64,000 nucleotides of DNA, from the NCBI GenBank assembly GCA_033065855.1, contig JAVXUO010000706.1:124001-188000 (forward strand), read 5' to 3'. The stretch is from Escallonia rubra (lineage: Eukaryota > Streptophyta > Magnoliopsida > Escalloniales > Escalloniaceae). Positions 48,093 to 62,288 of this stretch are shown piece by piece; within the stretch, counting starts at the first letter, position 1, and every line of letters begins with the position of its first letter. The notes under the pieces were generated by a model. It did not search any database. It had not been told where the DNA came from and was given only the letters and a program-made list of their open reading frames with translations. A program made the translations under genes and the position numbers.

Positions 48093-50199
48093 TATATTCA
48101 GGTTTTGGTTTTCATGTTATCTAGGTTATTATATTGGATTAATTATGCTTTAAATGTTAACTAATGATAAATTAAGGAATAATTGCATAAAATACCCCTG
48201 TGGTTTAGGGTAGTTGCAAAAAGACCCTTGTTGTTACCAAAATTGTAAAAAGACACTCGAGATTGCAAAAGTGTTGCAACAGATAATTCCCGTAGTAAAA
48301 TGATGAAAATGTCTAAACTGCCCCTCTATATACACTGTAATAGTATATCTTAGGTCTTTTTATTTTTTATTTTTTGGTATGAATGGTGTTAGTATTGGGC
48401 AGGGGGTAGGGAAGCTCAGGGAGGTGGCGTCGGCACATGTGGATAGGGTTGATGGCGGGGCTGGAGGGTGGAAAGGGCAAGTGATGGCAGCGCTTGGCGG
48501 GGTTGGGATTGGCTCTAATTGTAGATCTAGTTTTTTTTTTCAATTGTAGATCTAGGCTTGTGGTTTGTGAATCAGGCCGGTGGGGGCAGTGCACTTGACT
48601 TGGGTTGATGAAGAGGCTACCGACGGCAGCATAGGGGTCTCTGTGGGTGCCTGGGGCTAGCGGTTTCGTAGGTACATGGGGATGTGCAGTGGTGGCAGAA
48701 ACGGGCGATGGCAGAAAAAAGGGGTGGTGGCAGAAATGGGCGATGGTGGTGGTGGATGGGGCCTAGTAAGGGTGGCAGCTAGGGTTTTGGCTTAAGGGGG
48801 CTGATGGTGGCAGGTGATTAGATAGAGCAGGTGGCTTCGGCGGGGGTTGTGATGAACTAGGCAGTGGTGGCAGAAATGGGCGGTGGTGAGAATTTAGTTG
48901 ATTGGAGTAAGAGAGAAAATTAGCGTTTGGGGAAGGAAGAAGAAATAAAGGGAATTTTTTTCATTTCATTAAATTATTCTCTACCAAACGCACTTTTTAG
49001 GAGCGTGAACATCACATGCCGTTAGTTTGATCAAAATATTTTTTTTACAGCTGCAACACTTATACAATTTTTCTATAGCCCATATACCATAAGGTTATAA
49101 AACTTAAATATGAATTTTAAAAAGTACCTAATTTTTCTTATTAAATCTCTTATTTAATTTTCATTTTATTGGTGATTATTTCATATTAGAGAGTGTTTTA
49201 GGTATATAATATTGACTACAATGACATTTTTCAGGTTATTCTTGTTCACTAAAATGAGCTAGTAAAATTTAGTAAATATCATTTTTTAAGCTAACAATTA
49301 TAGGGTGGAGATTACTTCGTATAATTCCCCTGTCCCACATAATTTGATTACTTCTTTTTTGCACTCATGTTAAGGATTTAAGTTATATAATGTGTGTTTC
49401 TCATTTTATCCTTTAGAGAGAGGATGAGAAGAAAGTGGACCAGGAGAAAGAAAATAAGTTTGAGTAGCGTTAAATATATAGAGAGAAATAGAATCAAAAA
49501 AACTGTTAGAAGGTGGGTCAGGAGAGATAAAATGAATTGGTGGATAGTTAAATATGGAGAGAAAAATAGAATAAAAAAAGTATAAAGGGGGTAAATATGC
49601 AAAAATACATACAGATCGTTTTTAATTTAAAAGTGATCAATTTTTGTGAGACAGCCCAAAAAAGAAATATAATCAATTTATGTGGAATGAAGAGAGTAAT
49701 TGTTATTCCATTTGCATCATACAGCAGTGACCAAACATAGTCATAATCCACTCTATTACTCGTAAAATTTAAGTTCTAAAACTTACAATTAGTCTAATAT
49801 CTACTCATTGGTCTTATTATTCATGTAAATTTAATCAATTACAAAAATAATTCATTTTTCTTTGTTATTTTGGTCCTATTAAAAGTACTCATTAGTCGAT
49901 TACGATGCATTCGTAAAATTACTTAAAACAAATTCATTTAGAAAGTTATATATTTTCTCAGATATAATAAGAATACATGAATCTTATCTTGTTTTTTCCC
50001 CTACAAATCTCATGTTTAATTAGTTAACTAAATCCTTATGTATGGGATGGTCATGAGGTCTTATTTTAAAATGCTGACTATCTTATGTATACTGCGTATA
50101 TCGTTATATATATGAATAATGATAATAGATTTAACTCAATTAGAACTTCACCTTTTTTTTTCCTTTCTAAATCTAATATTTTGGTTTTTCAAATACATG

Positions 50200-51070
50200 A
50201 ATTTTTATATTCATACTAAAGAGTGGTTTTAAGGATACAATAGTCAAAATTAATTCATACTCCAAGTTAATGTATTGATTATGTTGAGCACTAAAATGTC
50301 TAGAATTAACTTAATAGTCTTGCTAAATTAATCAAATTTAAAAATAAGAACCCCATCAAAATTTAAATCAATTGTTAGATCATTTTTTATTCTAAGTCTC
50401 ATAAAATGTTTAATCTCAATTCTAACATTAATTTTTTCTTCTAAGTCGAAAGTGTTATTTTAGTTTATTTTTATATATATCTGTTTTTTATAGTCATATT
50501 ACAGAGTGATTTTAAGGATACAATGGTCAATATTAACTCTTATAAGAACCCTATCAAAATTTAAATCAATTGTTAGATCAATTTTTGTTCTGTCTCATAA
50601 GTTGTTTAATCTCAATTATAATGTTAATTTTTCTTCTAAATCGAAAGTATTATTTATATATTGAGTTTTAATTGTCATATTAGAGAGTGATTTTAAGGGT
50701 AGAATAGTCAATATTAAGTCCTAACATGTTAGTATATTGATTAGATTGAGTTTTAGAATGATTAGAATTGGTTTTCGAATTATATATGGCTTATGGAAAA
50801 TTCTCATTACTCCTACAGACTTAATTAAATATAAAAATAAGGATCCTGTCAAATTTTAAATTAATTATTGCATCATTTTTATTTCAAATCTCATAAGTTA
50901 TTTGTTTTCGGTCTATAGATTTAAAATTTTCATACTAGAGAGCATTTTTAAGTACATAATTGTCAAAATGAAGATCTAACAAACTAGTATATTAATTAGG
51001 TAATTAGAGTTTTAGAGTGATTAGAATTAGTTTTTAAATAGACTAAGACTTACTAGTGTAGAAGTTAATT
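50200..51070. repeat. Diverged tandem repeats, copy B
   Basis: Counterpart of 6330-7210, with the recurring 'agagtgattttaagg' phrase near 50220, 50504 and 50685 and a weaker one at 50938. Confidence 0.6.
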
Positions 51071-51199
51071 AATCTTAAAATAAGGACTCTATATATAATT
51101 TAATGATGTGTCATCCAAAGAAGTGACGATGTGTCGTGCAAAGAAGTTATCAATTCGTTTCTGCTTCCCTTATTATACATACGAGCTGCAATTCACACG

Positions 51200-51443
51200 C
51201 GATGCGTGTGCGAGTGTGATGATGAATTTTATGAAAAAATAATATTAGGACAAAACAATTAACATTACGGTATCAAAGAGAGTCCATTTGGATTGAAAAA
51301 ATATTTCGAGCGCCAAAGAGAGTCTAATTGGATTGAAAAATTATTTCAAATAGATTCTTTTTGGTATCGTAATGTTAAATAAGTTTTCCTAAAACTATTT
51401 TTTCACAAAATTCATCATCACACTCGCACACGCTTCGCATGTT
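51200..51443. mobile_element. Foldback (MITE-like) element, copy B
   Basis: Inverted arms gcgtgtgcgagtgtgatgat and (reverse complement) agcgtgtgcgagtgtgatga, as in copy A (7350-7592). The right arm and centre differ slightly between copies. Confidence 0.6.
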
Positions 51444-54104
51444 TACGGGAGCTCGTTTACTGTTTAAGCATATATATGAATATTGAAGATTAAATTTTTA
51501 TGGATAAAGAAAAAACTACATAAAGATTGAATTTTTATGGCTAAAGATTCAAATAAGATTTGAGATTATTACAACCAATAATGACATTGTACAACCAACG
51601 ATGTATATTGTACAACCAACAATTCACAGTGTACAACCAATAATGTTGGAACAAACGGGCTGCTGTACACATCACCATCCACCACCGCCGGCGACACCTT
51701 CAGCCACCCTGACGGCAGCACCCTGACGACGACACTGTCGGCAGCAGCCTCCGGAGAACATGGTGACATCGTCCACTGCCCCTGCCACCGCTATCCCGAT
51801 CACCACGATGCACCATGTGCTGGCCTCCACCTCCCACGAAAACCACCCAACCACGACACCCCAGGCAGCAGTATTCGGCGACACTACCGCCAACAACCTC
51901 CAGTGACCCGAGCACCACCCCCATGCATCACCCATTGCCCCTACCATCACTCTCCCTGTCAGCATGACCCATCAAGCCGACCTCTATCTCCCCACGAAAA
52001 CCACCCATCTGCGATCAACAGCATCGCAAACCCTCCGGCGACCACGCTGGCAGCAACCACCAATCGACCACCAATGAGCCGGTCAACTTCCATTGGCCCA
52101 ACCACGGCCCGCAACCACTGTCCATCGTCCATCCACGCCATCGCGGCGATAACCCATTAATCGCCCCAACCACCAGTACAATCGGCAACCACCAATATAA
52201 TTAACAACCCATCAATCGACCCACCCATGGCCGCCGTGCCCCTCCACTAATCAATCACAATCGAACAACCATGGGGAAGGAAAAGGGGAAGTGGAAATGC
52301 AGAGAAAGGGAATGGGAAATATGGAGAAACAAAATAGAAAATGAGAGATGCATGAAAAAAAATAGCACAGCATTATGGTCCGTTGCAAAAAAAATATCAA
52401 AAAAATGCAAACCCAAAGTTCATCAGTTGCCTATTTTGGTCTCTGCAATGGAGATGGAAGAGAGATGGATAGGGAGGAAGAGAGAGGGCAATTACTATGA
52501 GGTAATTGAAGGAAGCGGCTAACAATCTTTTACACTTTTGTCCTCAAAATGGACATATGTCTTCTCCTGCATGAGTTTTTGTATAACACTAAAAGGGTAT
52601 TACACTAAAACTAAAAATCGTGTTCTCATTACATATAAAGTATAAATGGATAGATTATATAGATTTTCCTAGCTTGATGTTTCTAGATTGGCTATATGGT
52701 ATGATGAATTCTCCAGATCACGATATCATATTGTTTATATGTTAATTGAGTGTGGCACAAACATGTATCTCTAATTTATACTACCTATGAAAGTATGAAT
52801 AGATGAAAATCATTTTTTGGACAAAATTGTCCTTGTAATTTTTCGTAATGCCATGACTGACCTTTGTTATGACCATTCATGAGTTAATGTTATGGCGCAC
52901 GACAAACTCATCATCTCTCCATGACAGATGCATGGTTCCTCTCTCAAATTTAATTGTCAAATGCTAGATGCATTGTATCTCTCCCCAAATTAATTGAAAC
53001 CCCTTCAACTTTTAGCCAACTATTCAACTTCTTTAGTACCAAACATGTACCCTGCATCTATATGCTCTACAAAACTAGGAGCTTGATTTAGTTTTTCCAT
53101 TAAATTATAAAATTAGATCACATCTAAACTCAACCTCTTCTCTGTATCTCGCACCTCTGTAATAAATGCCGGGAAGATCAAGTAATCCCCTTCTTCTTCA
53201 TGTTCCATCTTATTCTCTTCCAAGAATTAATTGTAGAAAAATTCTAATGAGTGACTCTTGATTTACACCACATCAATTTAGCACATGATTAGAGGCGATT
53301 GCCATCATAGATTGCATTCACGGATTGAAGCATTTTATTTGTAGTAAAGTAAAGAGACAATACACGACGAACATGCCAAGTGTTATATTTTCATAATTTA
53401 GTTTTTCTAGTAGAGCACCAAACTTAATTTTGAGATATGCATTTTGAATATTACACAGCTTGACTTTGAGATCTTAGTTTCAATGAACAAAAGTGGTATC
53501 TTTCACTTTTCCTTACGAAATGGAGATATAAATTCTTTTTTACATTACTATATGTGTATATAATTTTCACAATGACATCTAAAAGCGAGCATCAAAATTT
53601 TCATTTTAAAGAATGATGTTGTTGGTCTATTTGTAGCTTTGTTCCTTGTGTATTACCTCTAGATTAACCTATTCTTAGCATGTAAGTAGGTTACAGTGCT
53701 CTAAGTTTTTTGCTATTTATTTTTTGATCTATTTTGATCAGGTTGATAACCAATGCATTAGTGAAGATATAACAATAAAGTATCACACTCAAACAAATGG
53801 TAAGTGGCACATTCGGTCCAAGTATGTGAGTACACACATTTCTGAAAGAAAATGCAGTTGAAGAAAATTTGAGTCAGTTGCAACCCAAAGAGAGTTTAAT
53901 GAGATTAGGTATACTCTTGTCATGTAATTATGTTGGTGAGCTTGAGTTTTACATTCTATTTGATACACTTTTTTTCTCTTCATGGAGCTATATTACGGAT
54001 GTTTTAAAGCCTTTGGGAGTCATACCATGATATAAAACTCTAGCAAAAGCATACTTCTAAAAATAATGTCATAGCTATGTTTGTGACTTTTGCGGATAAA
54101 CATG

Positions 54105-54527
54105 TGTTGTATGTGGAGCCTGATTTCAATCCAGAGACATTGTTACAATGAGGTAGTGACCCGAAAGCAAATTTTTGTGAGGTTGTCCCACATTGCTTAA
54201 GGAAAGAAGGTCACAACTTAGCTCAAGTATATAAGTGTTTTGTCCCACATTGGTTATTTAGAGAAAGATCACCTCTTAGCTCTAAATAAATATGCATGGT
54301 CTTGTATTATTCTGGGTCAAGAGAGAAAACCACAACATAAAGTGGGGGTTAAGATTTTTGCTGTAACTCTGCTAAATAGTGAAATCAAAATCTGGTCATA
54401 CTCCGGGGATGTAGCCATATTGGTGAACTTCATAATTCTTGTCTTGTGCGTTTGGTTTATTTTCTTTTAAATTTCTTGTTCCTTTCTTCTTCAATATATT
54501 GCTTCGTAGTTGCTGCGTTTCATAACA
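54105..54527 (+). repeat. 5' LTR of copia element, copy B
   Basis: 423 bp, TGTTGTATGTGG...CATAACA, with TATATAAG near 54227. Confidence 0.93.
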
Positions 54528-57500
54528 ACTGGTACCAGTTCGAGTATTACTCACATAGGTTCTAAGTTTGACCGGGAGCAATGACCGAAGAAGGTAAAGG
54601 AGAGATCGAGAAGGTGAATGGTATGAATTTCCAGTGGTGGAAGATGCAAGTTGAAGACTACTGGTATCAAAAGGATCTGTATCTACCACTGGTGGGAGAG
54701 AAACCTGAAGCGATGAATGCGAGTGAGTGGGCGATTTTGGACAGAAAGGCATTGGCTACAGTGAGACTTAGCCTAACCCCACAAGTAGCATTCAATATCT
54801 CCAAGGAGAAAACTACTGTTGCTGTGATGAAAGCATTGGAGAAATTATATGAAAAACCTTCTGCTTCGAAATAAGGTATTTCTCATGAAGAAACTATTTA
54901 ATATGAGGATGTCTGAAAATGGTTCAGTTGTTGATCATCTAAATGATTTTAACGGTGTTACAAATCAATTGGAATCTGTCGGCATTAATTTTGATGATAA
55001 AATTAGGGCTTTGTTGTTTCTGTGTTCACTGCCTGATAGTTGGAATAACTTGGTGACGACAGTGAGTAATTCTACTATCTCTGGAACGCTAACACTTAAT
55101 GATGTTGTGAGTTCTGTGATGAATGATGAAATGCGGAGAAAGACAATTGGTGATGGTATATCATCTAGTACTGCTTTGTCCGTGGAATCCAGAGGTAGAC
55201 AAAATAACAAGGAGAATAACAAGGGAAGAAGTCCTACAAGAGGAAGATCAAAATCAAGAGGCAAGTCGAAGTCCAAAGGGAGAACCATAGTATGCTGGAA
55301 TTGTAATAAGGAAGGTCATAAGAAGAATGATTGTATAGAACCAAAGAAGAAAAAGGGAGCAGGGGGAAGACAATGTGATGATGAAAGGGCAAACATGGTA
55401 AGTTCAAACGAACGGACATATGACGATTTATATATTTCTGCTATAGTGGATGATAATTCCAAAGTGTGGTATGTAGACTCAGGAGCCTCGATTCATTGTA
55501 CACCTCATAGGGATTGTTTCAGTGATTATGGACATGTGACTATTGGGAATGGATATCAGTGCAGCATTGTTGGAAAGGGAAAAGTCGAAATTAAACTGTC
55601 AAATGGAGGAACCCTAATTTTGAATGATGTTAGACATATTCCAGAACTGCAGAAGAACCTTATATCCGTCAATGGGTTGGATTGTGAAGGCTATTTTGTG
55701 GCATTTGGTGAAAAATAGTGGAAGGTGACCAAAGGGTCGATGGCGGTAACAAGAGGAGAAAGAGTAGGAACCCTATATACTCTTTTAGGTACCTATAACC
55801 ACTCTATCTCTTTGGCTTTTACAGAAAATCAGAGAACCATATTATGGCATCACAGGTTGGGACATTTGAGTGAGAATGGTATGAAAATTCTGCACTCAAA
55901 GAATGCATTGCCAGGGATGAAGAACATTCAGTTGGATTTCTGCGAGGGTTATGTCTATGGAAAGCAAAAGCGGGTCAGTTTTTGGAAGGATGGTAAAGAG
56001 AGGAAGACTGAAAGACTAGAGTTAGTTCATACGGATGTTTGCGGACCTACTACAGTAAAGTCTCTTGGAGGTAATTTCTACTTTGTTTCTTTTATAGATG
56101 ATGCTAGTAGAAAGACCTGGATATATGCCATCAAACAGAAATCTGATGTTTATCACACTTTTAAGAAGTGGAAAGCTCTTGTTGAGAATGAAACAGGGAA
56201 CAAGGTAAAATGCCTAAAATCTGACAATGGGGGTGAGTATCGTGATGGAGGGTTCCAAGAATATTGTTCCAATAACGGTATCAGGTTAATAAGAACTGTT
56301 AAGAGGACACCTCAAGAAAATGGCTTGGCAGAGAGGATGAATCGAACCATCATGGAACAAGCAAGGTGCATGATGATACATGCTAGTTTACCTCTACAGT
56401 TTTGGTAGCAGCTGTTGATACTGTCGTATACTTAATTAACAGAAGTCCAGCCAGTGCTCTCAATGGTGGTATTCCTGAAGAAGAATGGTCAGGTAAACCA
56501 GTAAATTATTCTTTTCTGAGAGTTTTTGGATGTATTGCTTATGCTCATATTGATAAAGAGGAGAGGAAGAAACTTGACTCTAAATCTCATAAGTGTGTAT
56601 TTATTGGATATGGAGGTGATGAATATGGTTATCGTTTGTGGGACTACGAACATACCAAAATCACTAAGAGTAGGGATGTCATATTCGATGAATCACGGTT
56701 GTATAAGCATAGGTTACAAGAACATGGAATTGAAAAAGAAGACAATGAATACATGGAACTTGATGAGCCAGAAGATGGACATAGAAAGTCCAGAAGTCCT
56801 TGGTGAGACAACTGATACTGAAATTGGAGCTGGTGATCAACAACAAGTGCCTGAAACTCTTAACCTCAGAAGAAGTAGTCGGGTAAGGAAAGCTCCTGAC
56901 AGACTTTGTCTTCCACTCAATTATATTTTGTATACTGATTCTGGTGAGCCAGAATGTTATCAAGAAGCGATACAGGATGAATCCAGGTTACAGTGGGAGC
57001 AAGCCATGAAAGATGAGATGGCTTCACTTGAGCAAAACCAAACTTGGGATTTGGTAAAGCTCCATGCAGGTAAAAATGTTATGTACAATAAATGGGTATA
57101 CAGGATTAAAAATGAGGCTAGAGGAACAAAGAGATACAAGGCAAGACTAGTTGTGAAAGGGTATCAACAGAGGAAATGTATTGATTTCCAAGAAATCTTC
57201 TCTCCTGTTGTAAAAATGACTTCAATTCGTACGATATTGAGCATTGTAGCTATAGAGGACTTACATCTGGAGCAGCTGGATGTTAAGACAGCATTTCTCC
57301 ATGGGGATTTGGAAGAAGAAATCTACATGCATCAGCCAGAGGGTTTTGAAGTCAAGGGTAAGGAGGGAATGGTTTGCAGGTTGAAGAGGAGCTTGTATGG
57401 CCTAAAGCAAGCTCCTAGACAGTGGTATCTGAAGTTTGACAGTTTCATGAAGCAGACAAACTTCACTAGATGTGACTCTGATCACTGTGTTTATTTTCAG

Positions 57501-58572
57501 AAGTTTAATAGTGAGGACTTCATTATTTTAACTCTGTATGTAGATGATATGCTTGTAGCAGGTTCAAGCATGGGAAGGATTAATGAACTCAAGAAGAAGT
57601 TGGCAAGTACTTTCTCTATGAAGGACTTGGGAGAGGCAAAACAACTTCTTGGCATGAGGATAACCAGGGACAGAAAACAGAAAAAGTTATGGTTGTCACA
57701 TGAAGAGTACATTGAGAAGGTTTTGAGGAGATTTAACTTGCATGCCTCTAAACCTGTGACGACTCCTTTAGCAGCCCACTTCAAGCTTTCAAAGGAGTTG
57801 AGTCCCAAGAACAGGGAGGATGAAGAATACATGGCACAGGTACCGTACACCTCTGCTGTGGGAAGTCTCATGTATGCCATGGTCAGTACAAGGCCGGATA
57901 TTGCACATGCAGTTGGAGTTGTGAGCAGATTCATGACAAACCCATGAAAGGAACATTGGCAAGCAGTGAAGTGGATTCTGAGGTATTTGAGAAGAACATC
58001 CAGGTTGTGCTTATATTTTGAGGGTAATAACATAGATGTGCGAGGCTATGTAAATGCAGACCATGGCGATGATAGAGACAACAGAAGAAGCACCACAAGA
58101 TATGTTTTTTCTATAGGAGGGACTGCAGTAAGCTGGATCTCTAAGTTACAGAAGATTGTTGCATTGTCTACAACAGAAGCAGAATATGTTGCTGTGACAG
58201 AAGCAAGCAAGGAAATAATTTGGCTTCAGAGATTGTTGATAGAGCTAGGATATGGGCAAGTAGATTGTAAGCTATGGACTGATAGTCAGAGTGCAATACA
58301 TCTTGCCAAGAACTCAGCATTTCATTCGAGGACCAAGCATATTCAGTTGAGGTATCACTTTATACGGTCTCTGTTAGAGGATGGACAACTGAACTTGGAG
58401 AAGATTGAAGGCAACAAGAATCCCGCGGAAATGTTAACGAAGGTGGTTGACTGGCAAAAGTTGAGCTTATGCTTAACTTTGATTAGTCTTCGTTGATGCT
58501 TCTTGGATGAGTATGATCGGCATTTGTGTGGAGTTTCAGCATTGGAGTTGTATCAGTCTCCAAGTGGGAGAT

Positions 58573-58996
58573 TGTTGTATGTGGAGCCTGATTTCAATCC
58601 AGAGACATTGTTACAATGAGGTAGTGACCCGAAAGCAAGTTTTTGTGAGGTTGTCCCACATTGCTTAAGGAAAGAAGGTCACAACTTAGCCCAAGTATAT
58701 AAGTGTTTTGTCCCACATTGGTTATTTAGAGAAAGATCACCTCTTAGCTCTAAATAAATATACATGGTCTTGTATTGTTTTGGGTCAAGAGAGAAAACGA
58801 CAACAAAGAGTGGGAGTTAGGATTTTGGTTGTAACACTGCTGAATAGTGAAATCAAAATCTGGTCATACTCCGGGGACGTAACCATATTGGTGAACCTTG
58901 TAATTCTTGTGTTGTGCATTTGTTTTATTTTCATTTAAATTTCTCATTTCTTTTTTTCTTCAATATATTGCTTCGTAGTCGCTGCGTTTCGTAACA
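58573..58996 (+). repeat. 3' LTR of copia element, copy B
   Basis: 424 bp, same ends, followed by ACATG (58997-59001). It ends about 415 bp from the WAK B stop codon. Confidence 0.93.
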
Positions 58997-59413
58997 ACAT
59001 GATCTCACATAAGAGTTAATCCTTTTCTGAGAGGGTGTGCATTTACATGCAACGCACGTGCTTTCATCTAGTAAACGAAAAGTCCTCATTTAAACACAAT
59101 TTTACATCCTACACAAAACTGTTCTCCCGGTTTACCTTTAAGTAAATACGTTTTGTTAACAATTTCTTCAAATGTCAGGCGTGGTAAAAAAGAAGCACCG
59201 GAAAGTTCAAAAGCGCAGAACAAACTAACTCTTACAATCCCCATCGAGCACTCGTTTTTCACCTTATTGGCTTATTACACCACATTACGTTAATTTGTTT
59301 TTCACAAATTAAAGGACAACTAGAGCAAATTGTATGGGATTGCCGATAAGGCTACATGAAAACCATCCTTCCGAACAAGTAACTATAAGCATTTCCTTGC
59401 CCCACCACGAAAT

Positions 59414-60972
59414 TCACTGCTTATATGACATGCTCTCAAATCCAAGTGTCGAGCTAGAACCACTGCTGCCAACCAATGCATCTTTCTCAGTTTTAGAAGG
59501 TACAATCTGATTATGCGCACCCTCGGATACCCTAGTGCTTGCATCAGTATCGATCGATGGATGTTTCTCTATAGTGCTCAGGCTCTTGAGCTCCTTTGCT
59601 ACTTGCTTCATAGTAGGTCTATCCTCTCCTTTCACACTTAAGCAGTCTTTCACTAACATGGCAAACTTTTTGAGCATGTCAATTTTTCCGTCCTTCGACA
59701 ATCTTTTATCAACAACTCGAGGCACGTCATTCGTCCAAGAAATGACGTACCTAGCTAAATTTTTATCTTCAATAGTCCTTTCTGAAGAAATAACCTCCTC
59801 TCCTGTTAATAGCTCAGCAAGGACTACTCCAAAGCTATAGACATCGCTCTTCTTGGTCAATTGGTTTGACTGAAAGTACTCAGGGTCGATGTAGCCAACT
59901 GTTCCCTCCAGCCTTGTGCTCAGGTGAGGCTTACCTAGAGGAATTAACCTTGAAGCTCCAAAGTCGGCCACTTTTGCAGTGTAGTTATCGTCAACTAATA
60001 TGTTGGTACTCTTGATGTCTCTGTGAACTATGTCCGATGAGTGTAAGTACGTGACTGCTTGTGCGGCTTCCACAGCTATCTTCAGTCTCCTTTCCCACGA
60101 CATTGAGGATCCACGACGTTCGTGAATATGATCGTATAGGGTGCCATTGGTGATGAATTCATAAACTAGTATGGGGAATTTTGTTTCTAAACAACAGCCT
60201 AGAAGCTTTACGACATTGTCATGATTAATTTGGGAAAGGATGACCAGCTCATTGATGAATTGCTCAACCTGCTTTTCATCACTTATTATAGACTTCTTGA
60301 TGGCAACCTCTTTATTATCAAGTAAAACACCTTTATAAACTGTTCCTTGCCCACCGCGACCAATGACTGCTTTTATGATAGTTGTTGGTAGCCTTTTTGA
60401 GATCTTTCGTGCTAAATATTCTGGTTGTTTCCACATCTCCTTTTTGTTGGGAGAGTTTTTCTCGTAAAATTTTTCCACCATTTTGCTCGAAGAATTGTTC
60501 TCTTTTTCTAATGAGCTTTCTCTTCAGCAACATCCAATATACCCAAGAACTTCCAATCAGCAGCACCAAAAGGCTCATGCTTGTACCTGCATATTGGTTA
60601 ACATTTTGCCATAATGGACAGAAGAAATGCGAAGTACAGGATAGTAGAATGATTTTATTGAGTGATTAACAAAAAAAAAAAAGGAAAAGAACATATTGGA
60701 GCAACTTCCTCCATTGCCTGCTAGGTAAAAATAGGACCATGTCTGGATAGTCCTTGCCCGAGTCCTCCTACTTGAGACGCCCACTGCGGAAAGACGTCTG
60801 GGAATCCCAGATATTGAAGTTCAATATATAGCATTAATTTCTTTTCCCTTGAGTGATAATTACTGTCTGCAAACCCAATTTTTCACAAATTTCGATGAAC
60901 GTAACAGATAACATGCATTTTGAGAGTAAAGAAGTTGAATGCAAATCATTGAGGAGGGAGGGAGCGAGCGAG

Positions 60973-61010
<38 letters not shown>

Positions 61011-61297
61011 CATTAATAATTATAACTGCTATGTGTTCTTAATCAAACAGTGTCCTACTGGGTGTAGTTTATATCCTAAGTATTTGACAAAATTCTAAAT
61101 AGCATATGCGGCAAAAGTAGCCCAAAAGAGTAATGGTAACTCACCTAAAGCAATCCAGAGCGAGTTAGATGGACGACAGCTTGTTCCATCTTTCTTTCCA
61201 TCACCCACGTAACCCTTTGAGCAGTAACATCGAAAAGTGCCTGGTAGGTTTTTACAATTTCCACTGCAGGGTTTTTTAGCTTCACATTCGTCGATAT
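59414..61297 (-). pseudogene. WAK-type receptor kinase pseudogene B, exons 2-3
   Basis: Copy of the 14034-15905 gene; exon 1 would lie right of the window. Exon 2 (61297-61145) encodes the Ca-binding EGF module DIDECEAKKPCSGNCKNLPG. Exon 3 (60586-59414) encodes a membrane segment (SMSLLVLLIGSSWVYWM), juxtamembrane [14 protein letters not shown], then the kinase. The kinase keeps every key motif: [40 protein letters not shown] and the C-terminal [11 protein letters not shown], ending SMSYKQ. The visible lesion is a 2-bp loss near 60367, just before the glycine loop (copy A reads agcaaagtc, copy B agcagtc), which puts the kinase out of frame with the membrane segment. No other break was found, so it decayed later or less than copy A. 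Confidence 0.88.
60960..61010. repeat. (GA)n tract in WAK B intron 2
   Basis: GA run of about 40 bp between exons 2 and 3. The copy A equivalent (15590-15620) is shorter. Confidence 0.85.
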
Positions 61298-62288
61298 CTG
61301 GGAAAGAATGTTGAAAATCAATCACAGAAAATTCAAACCTTAGCAGAAAACCAAAAACCGATCTCGTTGCTAGAGTAACAAATAGTCGCCAAACGTATTC
61401 AGTAGCACGACGCAATAAAACTTAGTAAAACTCCTAGCACTCATTTTGTCACACATTTTCTGCAATACAGTGAAAATTAATAACTTGGACGATTTTGATT
61501 TCATAAAATGTGGTAACACACATACGGTAGCTTAATGGAGATGATGCATTAGACAATTACATGGTTCAATTATCTACTAATGTGATTCGGTCACGTATCA
61601 CAAATTATTGTGCATAAAATCGGTGCAAGTGTGCACTTAGTTATTGAAAAGCATAGTTATGAATACCATACTAAAGTCCTTACCGTGTTTTTACATTAAA
61701 TGGTACGTACAAGTACTATTCAAATTTTTCATCAACTATAAACATATAATACTCATTTACTTGCAAACTAAAAATATATAAACATATTTCTTCTATCACA
61801 TGTCCTCTAGCATAAATTGTTTGTGCTAATAGAGCTTGAATTACCTCATTTTTCAACTAAATTCTTTCTTCCTATACGAGTTCTTTATTCCCATACAGTG
61901 GCATTCATAACTTATTCAATTTGAATTTCCTCCTCTGAAATCACCCCCTTCCAAACTTATCTCATTAGTGAATTCTTGTAGAAGAATAAGTTGTTTGTTC
62001 AAGAATAAAATCTTTGATTTCAAGAGTAAGCTGTTTGTACGTGTGTAATGCTGTACATCATATAGATAAAACAATGAAAGCTTCCAGCTATGAATTATTT
62101 CATTGCAATATTTTGACTGATAAGAAATATAAAAGGGATATCTTGCCGATAGAAAACAAAAGTGGCACGTACCCGCCGCTACGATATTGATAACTATTTT
62201 AAAAAGAAGTTAATATGTAAGCATATAAGCAAAGAAAAACAACTTTGCACATCCAGAATGTGTGTACACACACATATATAGATATATA

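Larger units (their letters stand above)
54105..58996 (+). mobile_element. Ty1/copia LTR retrotransposon, copy B (nearly full length, broken)
   Basis: Fossil element of 4.9 kb with 5' LTR 54105-54527, 3' LTR 58573-58996 and target duplication ACATG on both sides, the same as copy A. Primer site TGGTACCAG follows the 5' LTR, and a purine run (gtgggagat) precedes the 3' LTR. Parts in order: gag (from ~54.58 kb), zinc knuckle CWNCNKEGHKKNDC (~55.3), protease VDSGAS (~55.47), GAG-pre-integrase and integrase core (~55.8-56.4), reverse transcriptase with YVDDM (~57.0-57.6) and RNase H (~58.1-58.4). This order is diagnostic of copia; the gag start resembles Tnt1/Tork. About five breaks; not a working copy. 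LTR difference of a few per cent suggests an insertion a few million years old, before the segmental duplication. Confidence 0.95.
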
